In this document: positions 60,780 to 64,000 of the stretch, piece after piece | Position numbering within the stretch: position 1 is the first letter of the stretch | How the letters are laid out: each line of letters opens with the position of its first letter | From: Monoplex corrugatus | Lineage: Eukaryota > Mollusca > Gastropoda > Littorinimorpha > Ranellidae | NCBI GenBank assembly: GCA_030674185.1 | Contig: CM060312.1 | Span: 54,588,668 to 54,652,667, forward strand | Reading direction: 5' to 3' | DNA: 64,000 bases | Notes under the pieces: generated by a model | Database searches by the model: none | The model's input: the letters and a program-made list of their open reading frames with translations, nothing else | What the model was told of the DNA's origin: nothing | Position numbers and translations under genes: made by a program

Positions 60780-62220
60780 TGTCACGCGCAGGATTTTTAA
60801 ATAATAGTAATACTAACTGCTTTACGAGAACTATTAGTTTTTCATAAAGATGTATATTCGAAAAATTAAGTGCTAAGCTTATTGTCACTGAACAAAATAA
60901 GTTTTCGCGAACACAATCAATGAATAAACATTATGCTTAAATCAAATTACTGTTCTTATCAAGTCCCTTACATCCCATTTCCATTTCCTACACATTTTCC
61001 GATAACAAGCAACTGTATTTTTTCTTTTTTTTATCTAAACCTAAGAATTACCATGACAGAATGGAGACAAAAAGCTAAGAAGTTAATTTGTCTGAATGCT
61101 CACAGCGGGATTCAATGCATACATGTTAAGATGATGCCAAGTGGCAAGACTAGGCATGCAAATAAGCACATGCAAATAGGCTCAATCAGACAAAGATTTA
61201 ACAAAACAAAGTGGACATTGGGAAATCTTGTATTTAATTATCATGACAAGTTGTACAAATGAAGAAGAAAAGTCCGTATATTAACGCAATCTGCAACACA
61301 TCTCTCAAGACCAAATGGTTGTCGATAGTCTCCTGAGAATACTGCAGTAGCATCTAACAATCAAACTGAATAATCATGCTTCTTCCCTCTATGATGGTTT
61401 TTTAAGCCTGCAGCTATGGTTGAAACTTGGCAAAAATTCTGTCTCAAAAGTTCTTTGTTTAGCGCTAAATCTGTGGGTACTGTTCATTATAAACTTACAC
61501 AGCCATTTCTTGTTTGGATACAAACGTAATTTACTGATACACTTTAAAGATTTACGATGTGGTGCCATGACCTCCCTTGGGAGAACAGATTCAGGGCTTA
61601 AAACAGGAGGAGGAAAAAAGCACTGAAAACTAGGGGGGTCCGGGGGCCATAACTTGCTATGAACGCTTGCAAGCCGATCACGGATGCCTTGGTCTTTTGT
61701 TTGCTTGTTGTTGTTTTTTACAAACCGAAATCGCGGAATTCCGCCCAGACGCGGAACGTTTTAAGCCCTGCAGATTACACCTTATGCAAAACTATTCTGC
61801 TCTGATGATATGTCTAGTACATCATGCAATGCATCCAAGAAGCTCTTGCACTTTTTTTTTTAGCAGAAGGCTCATGCACAAAAATCAGCACACACACAAA
61901 ACCCCAACAACAAACTCACACACACACTCCCCCCTCCCCCCCCACTTTCTACCTAGTCTTCTTTTCCAAAAAGTCCCTTTTCATTCCCTCGTGCCCCTGT
62001 CACAGATAGATTATCTCTACAGTTCCCGTGAGCTAAATCCCTAAGCTGTGGCCCAGGAGACATACATCAGGATTAAAACGCCTAGACAAGGTCAGAACAA
62101 TTACCAACGCCACGAGCCCAGCAAAGACAAACGCTATCTGTCAGGCAATACAAATGTAACCGTCACCTTCAAAGAACCTAGGCAGCGTCAAACCCAATTG
62201 AGCGCGGGAAAAATCAGATA
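60780..62220. other. AT-rich DNA, nothing recognised
   Basis: No LRR, signal-peptide exon or repeat identified. Small frames such as 60933-61262 show no family resemblance. Probably LRIG intron or upstream DNA. Confidence 0.45.
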
Positions 62221-62228
62221 GGGAATAT

Positions 62229-62292
62229 GACGGGGAGGGGGGGGGGGGGCGAGGGGGTGTGTGTGTGTGTGTGTGTGGGGGGGGGGGGGGTT
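62229..62292 (+). repeat. G-run / (GT)n / G-run
   Basis: Two runs of 12-14 Gs flank about 24 bases of GT. Other G-runs are at 53955-53972 and 54061-54077. Such sequences could form G-quadruplexes and are prone to sequencing error. Confidence 0.9.
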
Positions 62293-62718
62293 ACGAAAGA
62301 AGAAAAGCAAAAGCCTGTTTCCAAACTATCTCTTAACACAATAAAGACAAAGAAGGATAAAGAGATTTTTGATGTCACTGAATGAATAAACATAGAGAAT
62401 GCTAAATTGTCATGTCTAATTATATTCAAAAGAAGTACTGTTAGATATCCACTTTTATTCTTGTCCGCTTCTAAAAAAAAAAAAAATGTTTAGTTGACAT
62501 GTATATCCTTGAGAATTCAAACGTCTCTGGAATGTGGGCATGTAGACAGATAAGACCCCGTACCCAACAATCGTCCTGAAGAAGGCCTTGGGAGAGGTCG
62601 AAAATGCAGGCAACACCGCAAACAAAGCCTTGGTTAGGATCAAGTCATTTCACTGAACCAGAATGGTTGTTACTTCATTCAGTTCAATGGCCAAAAACGC
62701 TTGCAATATAAAACAACT

Positions 62719-62852
62719 GTTAGTTGTGATACAAAATCATGACATATCATAATTTCATGTCATTATCACATTATCATTTGAGACAGTTAGCTGCGATACA
62801 AAATCATGAAATTTCATAATTTCATGTCGTTATCAGATTATCAGCTGTGACA
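62719..62852 (+). repeat. 67-bp tandem duplication
   Basis: GTTAG-x-TG-x-GATACAAAATCATG starts at 62719 and 62786, and the sequence through ATAATTTCATGTC is repeated. Confidence 0.8.
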
Positions 62853-63041
62853 TGAAAGAATGAAATGGCAGGGTTTTTTTCATATCATTATCTAACAAGC
62901 ATGATGATGAAGACAATGAGGACATGACCAAACTATAATTCTACAACAAACAGCTAAACTAGACCCAAAAACTGATTCAAATGTGTCCACCCGTACGATT
63001 GTGTGGAAAGAGAACATGATACAACGGTGCACGTGTGGCTA

Positions 63042-63044
<3 letters not shown>

Positions 63045-63105
<61 letters not shown>

Positions 63106-63183
63106 GTGTGTGTGTGTGTGTGAGTGTGTTGTGCACGTTATACACACACATATATACACAGAGAGAGGGAAGAGAGAGTGAAA

Positions 63184-63222
<39 letters not shown>

Positions 63223-63310
63223 AGAAAGACAGACAGACAGACAGACAGACACACAGGCAGATACACATAGTCAGACAGACGAAGAGAGTGAGACAGAGAG
63301 AGTGAATGAG
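63045..63310 (+). repeat. (TG)n, (GA)n and (GACA)n compound tract
   Basis: TG run at 63045-63128, GA-rich at 63160-63228 and GACA units at 63228-63250, then more GA and GTGA. Confidence 0.94.
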
Positions 63311-63637
63311 TGAGTGAGTCACATTCACAGCGAAGTGAGATGGAGGTAGTTGCAAAGATGACAGATTGTGCAATAAAACGCTTCTGGAGATGTGGAGTCG
63401 AGCGAGTGAAAGGTGTGAGGGGGCAGAGATAAAGCTGTAATGCCCCCTTGTCACCGTGCCATTCATACATCATGCCAGCCTTAACACCCCCAGTCGGCAC
63501 ACACAACTGTGTTGTGGGCAACCAACAACTGCTACGATTTCGGGGGCTGTTATTATCACAGTGTGTGTGTGTCTCACTAACCGAGGTTTTTACTTATAAC
63601 CTGGGTGTAGGAGTGGGTAGTGTGTTTGTCTGTCTAT

Positions 63638-63644
63638 GTGAGAG

Positions 63645-63678
<34 letters not shown>

Positions 63679-63712
63679 TGTGTGTGTGTGTGTGTGTGTG
63701 TGATGTGTGTGA

Positions 63713-63763
<51 letters not shown>

Positions 63764-63914
63764 AGAGAGAGACAGAAGAGAGAGAGTCACAATGGGGTGT
63801 GCGCATAGTCTGACAACCTGACTATTCACTTCCACCATCTGTTTAGAAAACGTTTTCGGGCGGGTTTAGAATGCCGTGAACGGCTGGAATTGAAAACAAA
63901 CTCCTAACCCCAAC

Positions 63915-63994
<80 letters not shown>

Positions 63995-64000
63995 CACACA
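63638..64000 (+). repeat. (GA)n, (GT)n, (CT)n and (CA)n tracts at right edge
   Basis: GA run, GT run and GA run at 63638-63787, then CT (63919-63961) and CA (63964-64000) that continue past the window. Confidence 0.94.

Overview
The window looks like nuclear DNA of a lophotrochozoan invertebrate, most likely a gastropod mollusc. It has small phase-matched exons in introns of 0.5-4 kb, very long and numerous CA/TG microsatellites, tRNA-derived SINEs and several non-LTR retrotransposon families. The organism is inferred from repeat style and protein families; no species marker is visible.

Two real genes are seen, both on the minus strand. (1) About 0.26-26.55 kb holds a CRELD-type gene (cysteine-rich with EGF-like domains; ER-resident). 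It has a signal peptide, a canopy/DUF3456-like domain, an EGF/furin-like block and calcium-binding EGF domains. After the last EGF exon, a second complete canopy-like domain is encoded by four exons. Three of these have exactly the same lengths (83, 55, 115 bp) and phases as the matching exons of the first domain, and both domains share an unusual GC-AG intron. A perfect ER-stress element, CCAAT-N9-CCACG, lies about 440 bp upstream of the start codon. The gene probably continues past the left edge.

(2) About 38.81-53.26 kb holds the 3' two thirds of an LRIG gene (leucine-rich repeats, LRR C-terminal cap, three Ig domains, one transmembrane helix, long Cys/His-rich cytoplasmic tail). Its 5' exons must lie beyond the right edge; 53.3-64 kb appears to be intron or upstream DNA full of repeats, with GC-rich patches near 55.5 and 60.2 kb.

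The rest is mobile and simple-sequence DNA. There are three 5'-truncated copies of a non-LTR element ending in a CCHC zinc motif, a PD-(D/E)XK (restriction-like) endonuclease and a tRNA-like 3' tail, one of them nested inside another LINE. There are also degenerate LINE fragments, three tRNA-headed SINE families, a striking palindromic repeat family, a 96-bp minisatellite in an LRIG intron, and many CA/TG, GA and CT tracts. No rRNA, functional tRNA gene, CRISPR array or virus-like gene was recognised.
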